Shown: piece by piece, positions 8,717 to 16,886 of the stretch
Numbering within the stretch: the stretch's first letter is position 1
Layout: the number at the start of each line of letters is the position of its first letter
DNA from: Aliiroseovarius halocynthiae
GTDB taxonomy: Bacteria > Pseudomonadota > Alphaproteobacteria > Rhodobacterales > Rhodobacteraceae
Assembly (NCBI RefSeq): GCF_007004645.1
Contig: NZ_ML660021.1
Span: forward strand, 158,218 to 222,217
Length of the DNA: 64,000 bases
Reading direction: 5' to 3'
Notes under the pieces: generated by a model
The model's database searches: none
Seen by the model: only the letters and a program-made list of their open reading frames with translations
Told to the model about the DNA's origin: nothing
Program-made: the position numbers and the translations under genes

Positions 8717-10618
8717 ATGGCACAGACCGAGATTGAAATGACCGATGAATTGGAACCGGGCACAAAGCTGCTGTCCGGCCAATACACGATCACCAGTTTT
8801 CTAAACAGCGGTGGTTTCGGGATCACCTATCTGGCGAAGGACAGCCTTGATCGCACGGTGGTGATCAAGGAATGCTTCCCCGAAGCGATCTGTCGCCGTA
8901 CGGCCACCACGGTGCGCGCACGCTCGCAGGCGCATGTGACGTCGTTTGAAGCATTGGTGGAATCTTTCGTCGAAGAAGCGCGCAACCAGTCCAAACTGGA
9001 GCACCCGAATATCGCTGGCGTGCATCAGGTCTTTAAAGACAATGATACGGCCTATATGGCGATTGATTTCGTCGAGGGGAACGACCTTCTGGATACGCTG
9101 GAAGAACGGGACGACATTCGCCCTGAAGAGGTCGACAAATGGTTGCGGCGGGTTCTTGAAGCTGTGGGGTTCATCCACGCACAAGGTATGCTGCATCGCG
9201 ATATCTCGCCGGACAATATCCTGATCAACAAAGATGGCGAGCCGGTGATCATCGACTTCGGCGCCGCGCGTTCACATGCGGATAAATCCGACCGGGTTGT
9301 AACGCTGTTGCGGGCCGTGAAAGAAGGATATTCGCCGCACGAACTGTATGTGCAGGGTGGTCGCCATAACAAATACAGCGATCTGTATTCTGTTGGGGCG
9401 ACCTTCTATCACGTTATAACAGGCGCGGCCCCTATTAGCAGCCAAGAGCGCGTGTCGTGCGTTGCCGAAAACCAGCCGGATCCTTACGTTCCGCTGGCAG
9501 GTTCGTATCCAGAGTACCCCAAGGAACTGCTGGAATCGATCGACCGTGCGCTGAGCTTGGACCCAAGCAATCGGTTCGCGAATGCCGAAGACTGGCGTGT
9601 CAGTCTTGGCTCGAGCTCGTCTTTTGCGGATATGATTTTGCAAAACCTCAGCAAAGAAACCGAGGCCCCGCTTGAGCAAATCAATGACACGATCGTCGTT
9701 CGCGAGTCCGCGAAGGGCGGCGGTATAGGCCGTATCGCTCTGGCACTTGTGGTGCTGGCGGGACTGGTTGGCGGGGGATATTTTTTCCTTGCTGCTGGCT
9801 CGCCCACAGAAGATGCCGTGGTCGCCGAGACGCCCAGCGCTGCCGACCCTGCTCCAGAGCCGAAGGTCGAAGAAGCGCAGGTTCAGACCGAAGCCACCAA
9901 ACCCGCGCCGAGAGACAGTGCTGACCGGGTTGACGACACGCCACCCGCTGCGGTCGAGGTTGCTGAAGTTGGCGCGGCCTCGGAACCCGCATCTGAGGCT
10001 CAGATCAGCCCAGCAGTTGTGGAAGTTGACTGGACCATCACATCAGTTAACAAACCACTCGTTCCTTTCGCTACATCATCCAGTGAACAGCCCGAGGGCA
10101 CGTTCTCGATGGTGACGATGGTGCGCTCGAATATTGGCGATGCGACACAGGATTGGCTGAGTTCGGGCAGCATCATCTATGCGGTGAACGGAAACCTTGT
10201 TGTGGATGACAGCACCATTCAACAAGCGCTTGTGTCCGCAGCAGAAGGGCAGAGCGACGATCGCGTAACAGCACGGTTGAAGATCAAAACGAGCGCCGAA
10301 GCCTCGATCACTGAACACGACCTGACGATCCTGTTAGCGCAGGTGGTCAAAATGAAGAGCGGCCTTCAGTTCACGGTTGCGCCAGGGTCATCGGGTCGGT
10401 TTGTGTCGCGTGTTACGGATGTACCTGAGGGGCTGGTCACTGATTTGCGCGCCGGAGATACTCTTGTGTCCGAAGCCGTAACCGGGGTGGAATTCGTTAC
10501 CCGAGCAGGGCTTGTGACCATGTTTGAGAAACTGTCAGCGCAGAATGCCGAAACAGCACAGTTGACCATCGCCCGTGACGGGGCGCTAATGGGAGTCGAG
10601 TTGACACATACACCCTAA
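8717..10618 (+). CDS. Transmembrane Ser/Thr protein kinase with PDZ-like periplasmic domain
   Basis: 633 residues from ATG 8717 (GTG 8705 is an alternative four codons upstream). The kinase domain fills about residues 20-300: a glycine loop (NSGGFGITYLA), the ATP-binding Lys in VVIKE (~51), the catalytic HRDISPDNIL (~160-169) and DFGAAR (~180). A long hydrophobic span at about 337-360 crosses the membrane. A Pro/Ala/Glu-rich linker (365-440) leads to a C-terminal part with two repeats of a PDZ-like pattern (LTSGSIIYAVNG / LRAGDTLVSEA). That topology, cytoplasmic kinase and periplasmic PDZ-like sensor, fits a receptor kinase. It closes a cluster with a PP2C phosphatase and an FHA reader and lies next to two peptidoglycan-binding exported proteins, so it is probably the output switch for an envelope signal. 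Confidence 0.9.
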   Translation: MAQTEIEMTDELEPGTKLLSGQYTITSFLNSGGFGITYLAKDSLDRTVVIKECFPEAICRRTATTVRARSQAHVTSFEALVESFVEEARNQSKLEHPNIAGVHQVFKDNDTAYMAIDFVEGNDLLDTLEERDDIRPEEVDKWLRRVLEAVGFIHAQGMLHRDISPDNILINKDGEPVIIDFGAARSHADKSDRVVTLLRAVKEGYSPHELYVQGGRHNKYSDLYSVGATFYHVITGAAPISSQERVSCVAENQPDPYVPLAGSYPEYPKELLESIDRALSLDPSNRFANAEDWRVSLGSSSSFADMILQNLSKETEAPLEQINDTIVVRESAKGGGIGRIALALVVLAGLVGGGYFFLAAGSPTEDAVVAETPSAADPAPEPKVEEAQVQTEATKPAPRDSADRVDDTPPAAVEVAEVGAASEPASEAQISPAVVEVDWTITSVNKPLVPFATSSSEQPEGTFSMVTMVRSNIGDATQDWLSSGSIIYAVNGNLVVDDSTIQQALVSAAEGQSDDRVTARLKIKTSAEASITEHDLTILLAQVVKMKSGLQFTVAPGSSGRFVSRVTDVPEGLVTDLRAGDTLVSEAVTGVEFVTRAGLVTMFEKLSAQNAETAQLTIARDGALMGVELTHTP

Positions 10619-10647
10619 GACGGTTTGTGACACGAAAAGTTTGTACC

Positions 10648-11787
10648 CTAACCTAGGTACTGCACGTGATCGAGGTCTTTCGCGATGCGGATGAGATCCG
10701 AGAGGTGGCAGTTTGCGTCGACTGGTGTCAGCACGGGCCGTTGAAGCAACTGCATTGGCGTGGTCGTTGCCGCGCCCAAGACCGCCTCAAGTGGCAGGCC
10801 GACCTGTTCAACCATCACCCGGATGGCCGTTGTCAGATCCAGATCTGCCCCGGCCAAGGTTCCATCGGCAAGCGTCAATTGACCATTCCGGCGAAGGATC
10901 GTGCGGTCTTTCAACGTAAACTGCGTCTTGTCAGATCCCGCCACGGCCATGGCATCACTGACCAGAAAAATTCGCCCTGGCGCGGTTTTTGCCGCCCATG
11001 CAGCACGGATGGATTTCGGATGAACATGCACCGCGTCGGCGATCAGCCCAGTCGACACGTTGCCGCAAGACAGCGCCGCGCCGACAAGCCCCGGTTCGCG
11101 ATTGCCCAATTGGCTCATCGCATTGAACAGATGGGTCACGCAGCGTGCACCAGCAGCCATATAGCCAAGACACGTGTCAAAATCTGCATCCGTATGACCC
11201 AGCGACACCAGAATGCCGGCCTGCGCCATTGCGGTGACTTGCGCCTCGGTTACGTTCTCCGGCGCTATGGTGACCTTCAGGCAGGGCAGCGCTGCGGCGG
11301 CGGCCAGCAACTCGGCCAGATCATTCTCTGTCATAGGGCGGATCAGCGCCGCGTCATGCGCGCCTTTACGGGCAACGGACAGGTGCGGCCCCTCAAGGTG
11401 CAGACCAGCGATTCCCGGTAGACCTTCACGGATGGCGTCAATCGTCGCCGCGATGGTCGCACGGGTGATTTCGGGCGTATCGGTGATCAGGGTGGGCAGC
11501 AGGTGCGTCACGCCAAGCGAGCGGTGGGCGCGGGCAATCCGCCTTAGGGTTTCGACCGACGGATCGTCCCCCAACATGATCCCGTCCCCGCCATTGACCT
11601 GCAAATCCACGTAGCCGGGGCCAAGGATATCACCGCCAAGGTCAACGACATCGCCCAGAGCAGGCACATCCGCATCGGGACCATACGCCACGCGTTGGCC
11701 ATCCTTGAAACTGACCGCGTGACCATCAATCAACCGCGTCCCGTCAAAGATCCGTCCACCGCGAAATGTCACCCTGCCCTGTGTCAT
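10648..11787 (-). CDS. nagA: N-acetylglucosamine-6-phosphate deacetylase NagA
   Basis: 379 residues. It removes the acetyl group from GlcNAc-6-phosphate to give glucosamine-6-phosphate and acetate, in the cytoplasm. Amidohydrolase signatures are in order: PGYVDLQVNGGDG near the N-terminus, HLEGPHLS (metal-binding Glu and substrate His), SLGHTDAD, VTHLFNAM and LVSDAMAVAG with the catalytic Asp. The start ATG at 11787 overlaps the stop of the upstream SIS gene (ATGA), which fixes the start and implies translational coupling; a longer frame to 11907 is not needed. It is the last gene of the minus-strand arm (kinase, GntR, SIS, nagA). The pathway logic is phosphorylation, then deacetylation, then deamination to fructose-6-phosphate. 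Confidence 0.95.
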   Translation of the reverse strand: MTQGRVTFRGGRIFDGTRLIDGHAVSFKDGQRVAYGPDADVPALGDVVDLGGDILGPGYVDLQVNGGDGIMLGDDPSVETLRRIARAHRSLGVTHLLPTLITDTPEITRATIAATIDAIREGLPGIAGLHLEGPHLSVARKGAHDAALIRPMTENDLAELLAAAAALPCLKVTIAPENVTEAQVTAMAQAGILVSLGHTDADFDTCLGYMAAGARCVTHLFNAMSQLGNREPGLVGAALSCGNVSTGLIADAVHVHPKSIRAAWAAKTAPGRIFLVSDAMAVAGSDKTQFTLKDRTILRRNGQLTLADGTLAGADLDLTTAIRVMVEQVGLPLEAVLGAATTTPMQLLQRPVLTPVDANCHLSDLIRIAKDLDHVQYLG

Positions 11788-12827
11788 ACCGTTTCCGTCA
11801 CTTTCTTCAGGTGGCGTGGCGTGTCCGGGTTGATCCCGCGCCGGGCGGCAACGGTTTCGACCATGCCATAGAACGATACGATCGAGGCGACCGGATCGGT
11901 GATCCAATGGTCCGTGCTGACATGGGGCAATTGCGTTGCCACCTTGGCTTTGTCCGTGGTCGTAAAGGCCAGCGCGCCTTTCTCGGCCAGGGCGTCGGCT
12001 ACGCTGGCTACGCTGTCTTCGGCCGCATCACGGGCTGCGAAGGCAATCACAGGGAAACCCGGCTCGACGATGGACACGGGGCCGTGCAGCACCTCGGCAG
12101 ACGAATAGCTTTCGGCGTGGATCTGGCAGGTTTCTTTGAACTTCAGCGCGGCCTCGTTCGAAATCGCCCAGCTTGGCCCGCGCCCAAGCGTGAACAACGA
12201 TTGGCACTCGCCCGATCCAACGACCGCCTCGACAACCGGGGACCAGTCGCATTCGGTTGCCGCTTGCAAGTGCTTGGGCAGGGCGTTGATCGCCGCGATA
12301 AGATCATCGTCGTTTTTCCACTGTGCAAGCAGCCACAGACCCGCGACAAGAGATGTCACGAAGGTTTTGGTAGCCGCCACACTCAGCTCGGGTCCAGCAT
12401 GGATCGGCAGGGTAGCCGAGGTTGCCTGCGACAGGGGCGATGAGGCGTCATTTGTGATTGCGACCGTATAGGCGCCGGTTTTGGAAAATGCTTCTGTCAG
12501 ACGCACGATGTCGGGGCTTTGTCCCGATTGCGAGACCGAGATGCACAATGATCCCTCGCCCGCGACATCCACGCCGTAGATCGATTTGATCGACGGCCCC
12601 ACGGACGCCATGGGCAAGCCCAGCAACAGCTCGCTGGCGTATTTCAGATAGGTCGCCGCATGGTCGGATGATCCGCGCGCGACAGATAAAAGGAAACGGG
12701 GATCGCGTTCACGAATTTCGTTGGCCGTGGCCAGAACGCCCGCGCGTCCTTCGGTCAAAAGCCGCTCGACGGCATCGGGAATTTCGTCGATCTCGCGTCG
12801 CATAAGCGTTGTCGTGTCTTGGGACAT
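11784..12827 (-). CDS. SIS-domain glucosamine-6-phosphate deaminase-like protein (AgaS/NagB-II type)
   Basis: 347 residues with two SIS sugar-isomerase domains. The first has ARGSSDHAATYLKY and SVSQSGQSPDIV; the second has LGRGPSWAISNEAALKFKETC and EVLHGPVSIV. This is the layout of the isomerase half of GlmS and of the NagB-II/AgaS deaminases, which turn glucosamine-6-phosphate into fructose-6-phosphate and ammonia. There is no glutaminase domain, so synthesis is unlikely. It sits between the GntR regulator (26 bases upstream) and nagA (4-base overlap), and supplies the deaminase step that NagA needs. A conventional NagB is not seen in this window. The assignment is by family and context; which amino-sugar phosphate it prefers is not shown by sequence alone. 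Confidence 0.87.
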   Translation of the reverse strand: MSQDTTTLMRREIDEIPDAVERLLTEGRAGVLATANEIRERDPRFLLSVARGSSDHAATYLKYASELLLGLPMASVGPSIKSIYGVDVAGEGSLCISVSQSGQSPDIVRLTEAFSKTGAYTVAITNDASSPLSQATSATLPIHAGPELSVAATKTFVTSLVAGLWLLAQWKNDDDLIAAINALPKHLQAATECDWSPVVEAVVGSGECQSLFTLGRGPSWAISNEAALKFKETCQIHAESYSSAEVLHGPVSIVEPGFPVIAFAARDAAEDSVASVADALAEKGALAFTTTDKAKVATQLPHVSTDHWITDPVASIVSFYGMVETVAARRGINPDTPRHLKKVTETV

Positions 12828-12853
12828 GTCAGGCAGCCTTCATGTTTGTAAGG

Positions 12854-13609
12854 TCACGTGGAAAGGCGCAGTTCGGCCACAAAGTCATAGGCGTCGCCGC
12901 GATAGACGGATCTGGTCAGCTCGGCCACGCGGCCACTGTCCAGATAAGAAATACGTTGAATGCTCAGCCCCGCTGTGCCCTCGGCCACACCCAGCAGATC
13001 GGCATCTTCCGGGTTCAGATTGATCGCCGAGATCTTCTGGATCGCACGCACCGGACGATTGCCGGATTGTTCCAGCACTTCGTAAAGCGACCGCGACACC
13101 TCGATCGGGTTAGGCAGGATGTCTAGCGGAAGCGACGCACGCTCCAGCGCCATCGGCTGGCCGCCGGCTTCGCGCAGACGGTAAATACGGGCGACGGAAT
13201 CTCCGGCGGCAAGGCCCAGTGTCAGGACTTCTTCCGGCGAGGGGATGAACACACCGCGTTCCAACCAGCGCGAGGTTGTTTCCAGCCCACGTCGCTTCAT
13301 ATCCTCGGTGAACGACGTCAGGTGTGACAGCGACTGTTCGACCCGCGCGACAGGCGCACGCACGAAAGAGCCCGAGCCCTGACGCTGTTCAACGACACCC
13401 AGTTTCACAAGCTCTTGAATGGCTTTGCGGACGGTGACGCGCGACAGATCGGTGATCTCGGCAATCTCGCGTTCGGGCGGCAGCGAGCTGTCGGGTGACA
13501 GGATGCCCGTGTCGATTGCCTTTTCAATGCGGCGGCGCAGTTGCACATAGCGCGGGCCAGCGCTTTGTCCCAACCAGCCTTGCGGATCGAGGAAGTCAGA
13601 GATGTGCAT
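12854..13609 (-). CDS. GntR/HutC-family regulator of the amino-sugar operon (NagR-like)
   Basis: 251 residues from ATG 13609 (MHISDFL). A winged helix domain (about 30-90) shows the GntR pattern: YVQLRRRIEKAI, LPPEREIAEITDLSRVTVRKAIQELV and QGSGSFV. The C-terminal UTRA/HutC ligand domain ends in the usual SYLDSGRVAELTRSVYRGDAYDF. Family members of this kind, such as NagR and DasR, bind glucosamine- or GlcNAc-6-phosphate and release DNA when it accumulates. The gene overlaps the end of the upstream kinase gene by 14 bases, so the two are coupled. Likely targets are the GGTA/TACC repeat arrays between the two divergent arms at 14497-14622; that pairing is inferred. Confidence 0.9.
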   Translation of the reverse strand: MHISDFLDPQGWLGQSAGPRYVQLRRRIEKAIDTGILSPDSSLPPEREIAEITDLSRVTVRKAIQELVKLGVVEQRQGSGSFVRAPVARVEQSLSHLTSFTEDMKRRGLETTSRWLERGVFIPSPEEVLTLGLAAGDSVARIYRLREAGGQPMALERASLPLDILPNPIEVSRSLYEVLEQSGNRPVRAIQKISAINLNPEDADLLGVAEGTAGLSIQRISYLDSGRVAELTRSVYRGDAYDFVAELRLST

Positions 13610-14492
13610 GCGTGATCTCCCCAGCAAAGGATTGGGCCAGCAAAAGTGCGCCGGTCAGGGGTTCGCCTGCGGGCGGGATGATGCAGGCCTGCATGCGTGC
13701 GGGTAAATAGGGCGCATATTGGGGCGCGATGCCGCCGGTCAGGCACAGGGCCATGTCCGGGGTCCAGCCTAATACGGGCAGCAGGTCGGTAATGACTTTA
13801 ACCGCGTCCTGCATGACCTGAAGGGCCAATGCGTCGCCCTGTTCGGCATAGGCCGTGATCGTCGGGGCCAGTGCGCCGAAATCGACGGGGCGGGCGGGCG
13901 CGGCGAAGGCCACGATCCCTGCGGATCCCTTAAAGGTCTCAAGGAAATGGCGGGACAGGTCGCTGTGCTCGCGGATCCCATCCACCGCATCAAGGGTCAG
14001 GGTCAGCGCGCGTCGTCCGACCCATTGCGCCGATGCTGGATCGCCCAGAACCGGGCCCCAGCCGCCCGCAAATCTATGGTTGCCGTCGATCTGAGCGGCG
14101 ATGAATGAACCGGTGCCGCAATGCGCGACAACGCCGTCTTGATTGCCCAAAGCGCCCGTCAGCGCCGATGGCCGATCATCCTGCACCCGCATGCGCGCGA
14201 AGGGCAAAGCCTGCGCAACCCGGTCAGCCATATCGGACCCCGCCACGCCAGCAAGTCCGGCATAGGCGGGCAATTGGCTCAGCGCATCCATATCCCATCC
14301 GCTCTGCGCGCTAAGCTGTGTCAGGCCGCGCGTCATCTCGGCAATCGCCGCGTCGAAATTGGTGGTGACATTCGCGGAACCCGTTTCGACAATCGTGTCG
14401 ACGATGCCGTTGCGCAGGGCAAGACGGCAACGTGTTCCGCCGCCATCAATGGCCACAACAGGATTGGATATATGTGTGGAAGATTGATTCAT
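13596..14492 (-). CDS. BadF/BadG-type N-acetylglucosamine kinase-like protein
   Basis: 298 residues. The ATPase phosphate-1 motif VVAIDGGGTRCRLAL lies at residues ~12-26, a phosphate-2/adenosine region AHCGTGSFIAAQ near 125-136, and LCLTGGIAPQYAPYL near 262. This is the ASKHA fold of the BadF/BadG/BcrA/BcrD group, which includes eukaryotic-type GlcNAc kinases and bacterial amino-sugar kinases. It should use ATP to phosphorylate GlcNAc, glucosamine or MurNAc after ABC import, feeding nagA and murQ. It is the first gene of the minus arm and starts 159 bases from the divergent murQ. Substrate choice among amino sugars is uncertain. The rather short length and the absence of ROK zinc motifs argue against a ROK kinase. 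Confidence 0.85.
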   Translation of the reverse strand: MNQSSTHISNPVVAIDGGGTRCRLALRNGIVDTIVETGSANVTTNFDAAIAEMTRGLTQLSAQSGWDMDALSQLPAYAGLAGVAGSDMADRVAQALPFARMRVQDDRPSALTGALGNQDGVVAHCGTGSFIAAQIDGNHRFAGGWGPVLGDPASAQWVGRRALTLTLDAVDGIREHSDLSRHFLETFKGSAGIVAFAAPARPVDFGALAPTITAYAEQGDALALQVMQDAVKVITDLLPVLGWTPDMALCLTGGIAPQYAPYLPARMQACIIPPAGEPLTGALLLAQSFAGEITHAHL

Positions 14493-14496
14493 GTGA

Positions 14497-14511
14497 TACC
14501 TTTATAATACC
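14497..14511. promoter_or_regulatory. TACC repeat pair, candidate operator near the kinase start
   Basis: Two copies of ATACC start 11 bp apart (TACC at 14497-14500 and 14508-14511), immediately upstream of the minus-strand kinase start. They match, in the opposite orientation, the GGTA copies before murQ. One per DNA turn on the same helix face suggests a regulator site, most likely for the GntR protein. Confidence 0.55.
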
Positions 14512-14594
14512 TATTTTCACATTAAAAGACCAAAAGTGGCCCAAATACCCAATTACCTGCCGAAAACGTGTTGCATTTCAAGGTCAAAACAAAA

Positions 14595-14622
14595 TGGTAG
14601 ACAAATGGTATTTAATAGGTAT
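14595..14622. promoter_or_regulatory. Triple GGTA repeat at 11-bp spacing, candidate operator before murQ
   Basis: GGTA occurs at 14596, 14607 and 14618, exactly 11 bp apart; the last two are GGTAT. The array ends 30 bp before the murQ start codon, a position where a bound repressor would block transcription. It mirrors the TACC pair on the other side of the divergent region. Confidence 0.6.
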
Positions 14623-14651
14623 GTTTCTTGTCAATCCAAGGGGGGAATCGC

Positions 14652-15545
14652 GTGTCACAACGTGCCACAGAGCAATTGCACAAACGAGCAGAGGGGCTTG
14701 ATCGCCAACCTCTAACCAAGATCGCACTGCTTTTATCAAAAGGGCAAAGCAGCGCTGCGGCCGCAGTGGATGCGGCAGCGCGCCAGATCGCCGACGCCAG
14801 CCAAGCCATGGCCCAGAGCATCACTCAGAATGCTGTGCTTCATTATGTTGCCGCGGGATCTTCGGGCTTGATGGCCGCCGCCGATGCGATGGAGCTGGGC
14901 GGCACCTTTTCGATCCCGCCCACTCAGATCCGCATTCATATGGCCGGGGGATTGCCGACGGGGGCAGAGATGCCCGGGGACACCGAAGACGAGACAGCCC
15001 AAATTCGTGAGGCCATGATTGGAATCACGCCGTTAGACACGGTGATTGCTGTGTCGGCCAGCGGATCCACCCCCTACACAAGCGAAGCGGCCCGGATTGC
15101 AAAATCCGCCGGCGCCACGGTGATCGGGATCGCCAATAATGCCGGGGCCGAACTGCTGCGCCTTAGTGATTATCCCATCCTTCTTGCCACCCCACCCGAA
15201 CTGCTGTCCGGCTCGACCCGGATGGGCGCGGGCACGTCGCAGAAGATTGCCCTGAACATGCTGTCGACACTGATGGCCGTTCAACTGGGTCACGTCCACG
15301 ATGGCATGATGGTCAATCTGACTGCGGACAACGCAAAGCTGCTTGGCCGTGCGCGCGGCATTGTGGCGACGATCGCGGACGTAGAAGACGCCGTCGCCGA
15401 AACCGCTCTTTCGCGGGCGGGCGGGGCTGTAAAGCCCGCCGTGTTGATTGCATCGGGCATCACAAGCTTGTCCGAGGCCAACGCGCTTTTGAATGCCAGC
15501 AATGGACATCTTCGCCCGGTGCTGGAGACACTCAAGAACCAATAA
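14652..15545 (+). CDS. murQ: N-acetylmuramic acid 6-phosphate etherase MurQ
   Basis: 297 residues. It cleaves the lactyl ether of MurNAc-6-phosphate to GlcNAc-6-phosphate and D-lactate during cell-wall recycling. The SIS fold shows AAGSSGLMAAADAMELGG (a variant of the usual GAGTSGRL), SASGSTPYTSEA and the near-diagnostic SGSTRMGAGTSQKIALNML. The start is GTG 14652, chosen because a strong AAGGGGGGA site lies 6-7 bases upstream; an in-frame TTG at 14628 is less likely. It opens the plus arm and lies 22 bases ahead of the ABC binding protein gene. Its product is the NagA substrate, which links the two divergent arms into one MurNAc/GlcNAc salvage pathway. Confidence 0.95.
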   Translation: MSQRATEQLHKRAEGLDRQPLTKIALLLSKGQSSAAAAVDAAARQIADASQAMAQSITQNAVLHYVAAGSSGLMAAADAMELGGTFSIPPTQIRIHMAGGLPTGAEMPGDTEDETAQIREAMIGITPLDTVIAVSASGSTPYTSEAARIAKSAGATVIGIANNAGAELLRLSDYPILLATPPELLSGSTRMGAGTSQKIALNMLSTLMAVQLGHVHDGMMVNLTADNAKLLGRARGIVATIADVEDAVAETALSRAGGAVKPAVLIASGITSLSEANALLNASNGHLRPVLETLKNQ

Positions 15546-15567
15546 ATCATATTTCTGGGAGGAAAAA

Positions 15568-16821
15568 ATGAAACGCAATATTATCTCGCTGGCGCTTGCT
15601 GGCACCGCATTGGTCGCAACAAGCGCCTATGCAGAAGACGTGACGCTAACCATCGAAAGTTGGCGCAATGACGACCTGACCCTGTGGCAGGATAAGATCA
15701 TCCCGGCGTTTGAAGCGGAACACCCCGGCATTAAGGTGAAGTTCACCCCGTCGGCTCCAGCGGAATACAACGCGGTGCTGAACTCGAAACTGGACGCCGG
15801 GTCTGCCGGTGATCTGATCACCTGCCGCCCGTTCGACGCGTCGCTGGCCCTTTATGATGCCGGTCATCTGGCTGATCTGGGCGGCATGGAAGCCATGGGC
15901 AACTTCTCGGACGTGGCGAAATCTGCGTGGCAAACCGACGATGGCTCGGCCAGTTTCTGTGTGCCGATGGCATCCGTGATCCACGGCTTCATTTACAATA
16001 AAGACGCCTTTGCCGAGCTGGGCATCGAGGTTCCGAACACCGAAGCCGAGTTCTTTGCAGCCCTCGACAAGATCAAGGAAGATGGCAGCTATATTCCGAT
16101 GGCGATGGGCACCAACGACCAGTGGGAAGCCGCCACGATGGGTTACAACAACATCGGTCCGAACTATTGGAAAGGTGAAGAGGGTCGTCTGGCACTGATC
16201 AAAGGCGAACAGAAATTGACTGACCCGCAGTGGGTTGCACCTTACGCGACGCTGGCCAAATGGGGTGGTTATCTGGGTGACGGCTATGAAGCCCAGACAT
16301 ATCCAGACAGCCAAAACCTGTTCACGCTGGGTCGTGCTGCTGTGTATCCGGCCGGTTCTTGGGAAATCTCGGGCTTCAACGCTTTGGTTGATTTCGAAAT
16401 GGGTGCGTTCAAGCCGCCCGTCCAGAACGCAGGCGACACCTGCTATATTTCGGACCACACCGATATCGGCATCGGCATGAACGCCAAGACTGCCAATCCG
16501 GACGCGGCCAAGACCTTCCTGTCATGGGTCGCAAGCCCAGAGTTCGCGTCGATCTTTGGCAATGCTCTGCCGGGCTTCTTCCCGCTATCCAGCACACCTG
16601 TTGAACTGGAAGATCCACTGGCGAAAGAGATCGTCGGCTGGCGCGGCGAGTGCGAAAGCACGATCCGTTCGACATATCAGATTCTGTCGCGCGGCACGCC
16701 AAACCTTGAGAACGACACCTGGGGTGCCTCGGTTGCCGCCATCAAAGGAACCTCTTCGCCTGAAGAGCTGAGCCAAGAACTGCAAGACGGTCTGGCCAGC
16801 TGGTACGCACCGCAACAGTAA
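15568..16821 (+). CDS. Sugar ABC transporter substrate-binding protein (family 1)
   Basis: 417 residues with a clear Sec signal peptide (KRNIISLALAGTALVATSAYA|E). The mature protein has the fold and motifs of family-1 carbohydrate binding proteins: WRNDDLTLWQDKIIPAFEAEHPGIKV near the N-terminus, AEYNAVLNSKLDAGSAGDLITC, and late LSWVASPEFASIFGNALPGFFP. It binds a sugar in the periplasm and hands it to the permease pair encoded next. The start ATG 15568 has a strong GGGAGG site 6 bases upstream. Because murQ precedes it and nag genes face it, the likely ligand is an amino sugar such as GlcNAc or MurNAc, or a disaccharide; this is inferred from context. An intercistronic hairpin follows at 16843. 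Confidence 0.9.
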   Translation: MKRNIISLALAGTALVATSAYAEDVTLTIESWRNDDLTLWQDKIIPAFEAEHPGIKVKFTPSAPAEYNAVLNSKLDAGSAGDLITCRPFDASLALYDAGHLADLGGMEAMGNFSDVAKSAWQTDDGSASFCVPMASVIHGFIYNKDAFAELGIEVPNTEAEFFAALDKIKEDGSYIPMAMGTNDQWEAATMGYNNIGPNYWKGEEGRLALIKGEQKLTDPQWVAPYATLAKWGGYLGDGYEAQTYPDSQNLFTLGRAAVYPAGSWEISGFNALVDFEMGAFKPPVQNAGDTCYISDHTDIGIGMNAKTANPDAAKTFLSWVASPEFASIFGNALPGFFPLSSTPVELEDPLAKEIVGWRGECESTIRSTYQILSRGTPNLENDTWGASVAAIKGTSSPEELSQELQDGLASWYAPQQ

Positions 16822-16842
16822 CATCCAACCTGTTGCACTTGC

Positions 16843-16867
16843 CCCGGGCGCCATCTCCGCGCCCGGG
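16843..16867 (+). promoter_or_regulatory. Intercistronic GC hairpin after the binding protein gene
   Basis: Nine perfect base pairs (16843-16851 with 16859-16867) around a 7-base loop, with no T-run. Stems of this kind after ABC binding-protein genes usually protect the upstream mRNA, so that the binding protein is made in excess over the permeases. Confidence 0.6.
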
Positions 16868-16886
16868 CGCTTGATCGGAGTTCCCC

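Noticed and set aside
2222..10618. Type VI secretion locus
   Set aside because: The kinase, phosphatase and FHA set suggested it, but no Tss sheath, baseplate, VgrG, Hcp or ClpV gene is present in the window.
10666..11421. Plus-strand frame of 251 residues
   Set aside because: Antisense shadow of nagA, which has clear amidohydrolase motifs.
14628..14651. TTG 14628 as the murQ start
   Set aside because: It lies before the strong AAGGGGGGA site, which fits GTG 14652, and would add residues not typical of MurQ.
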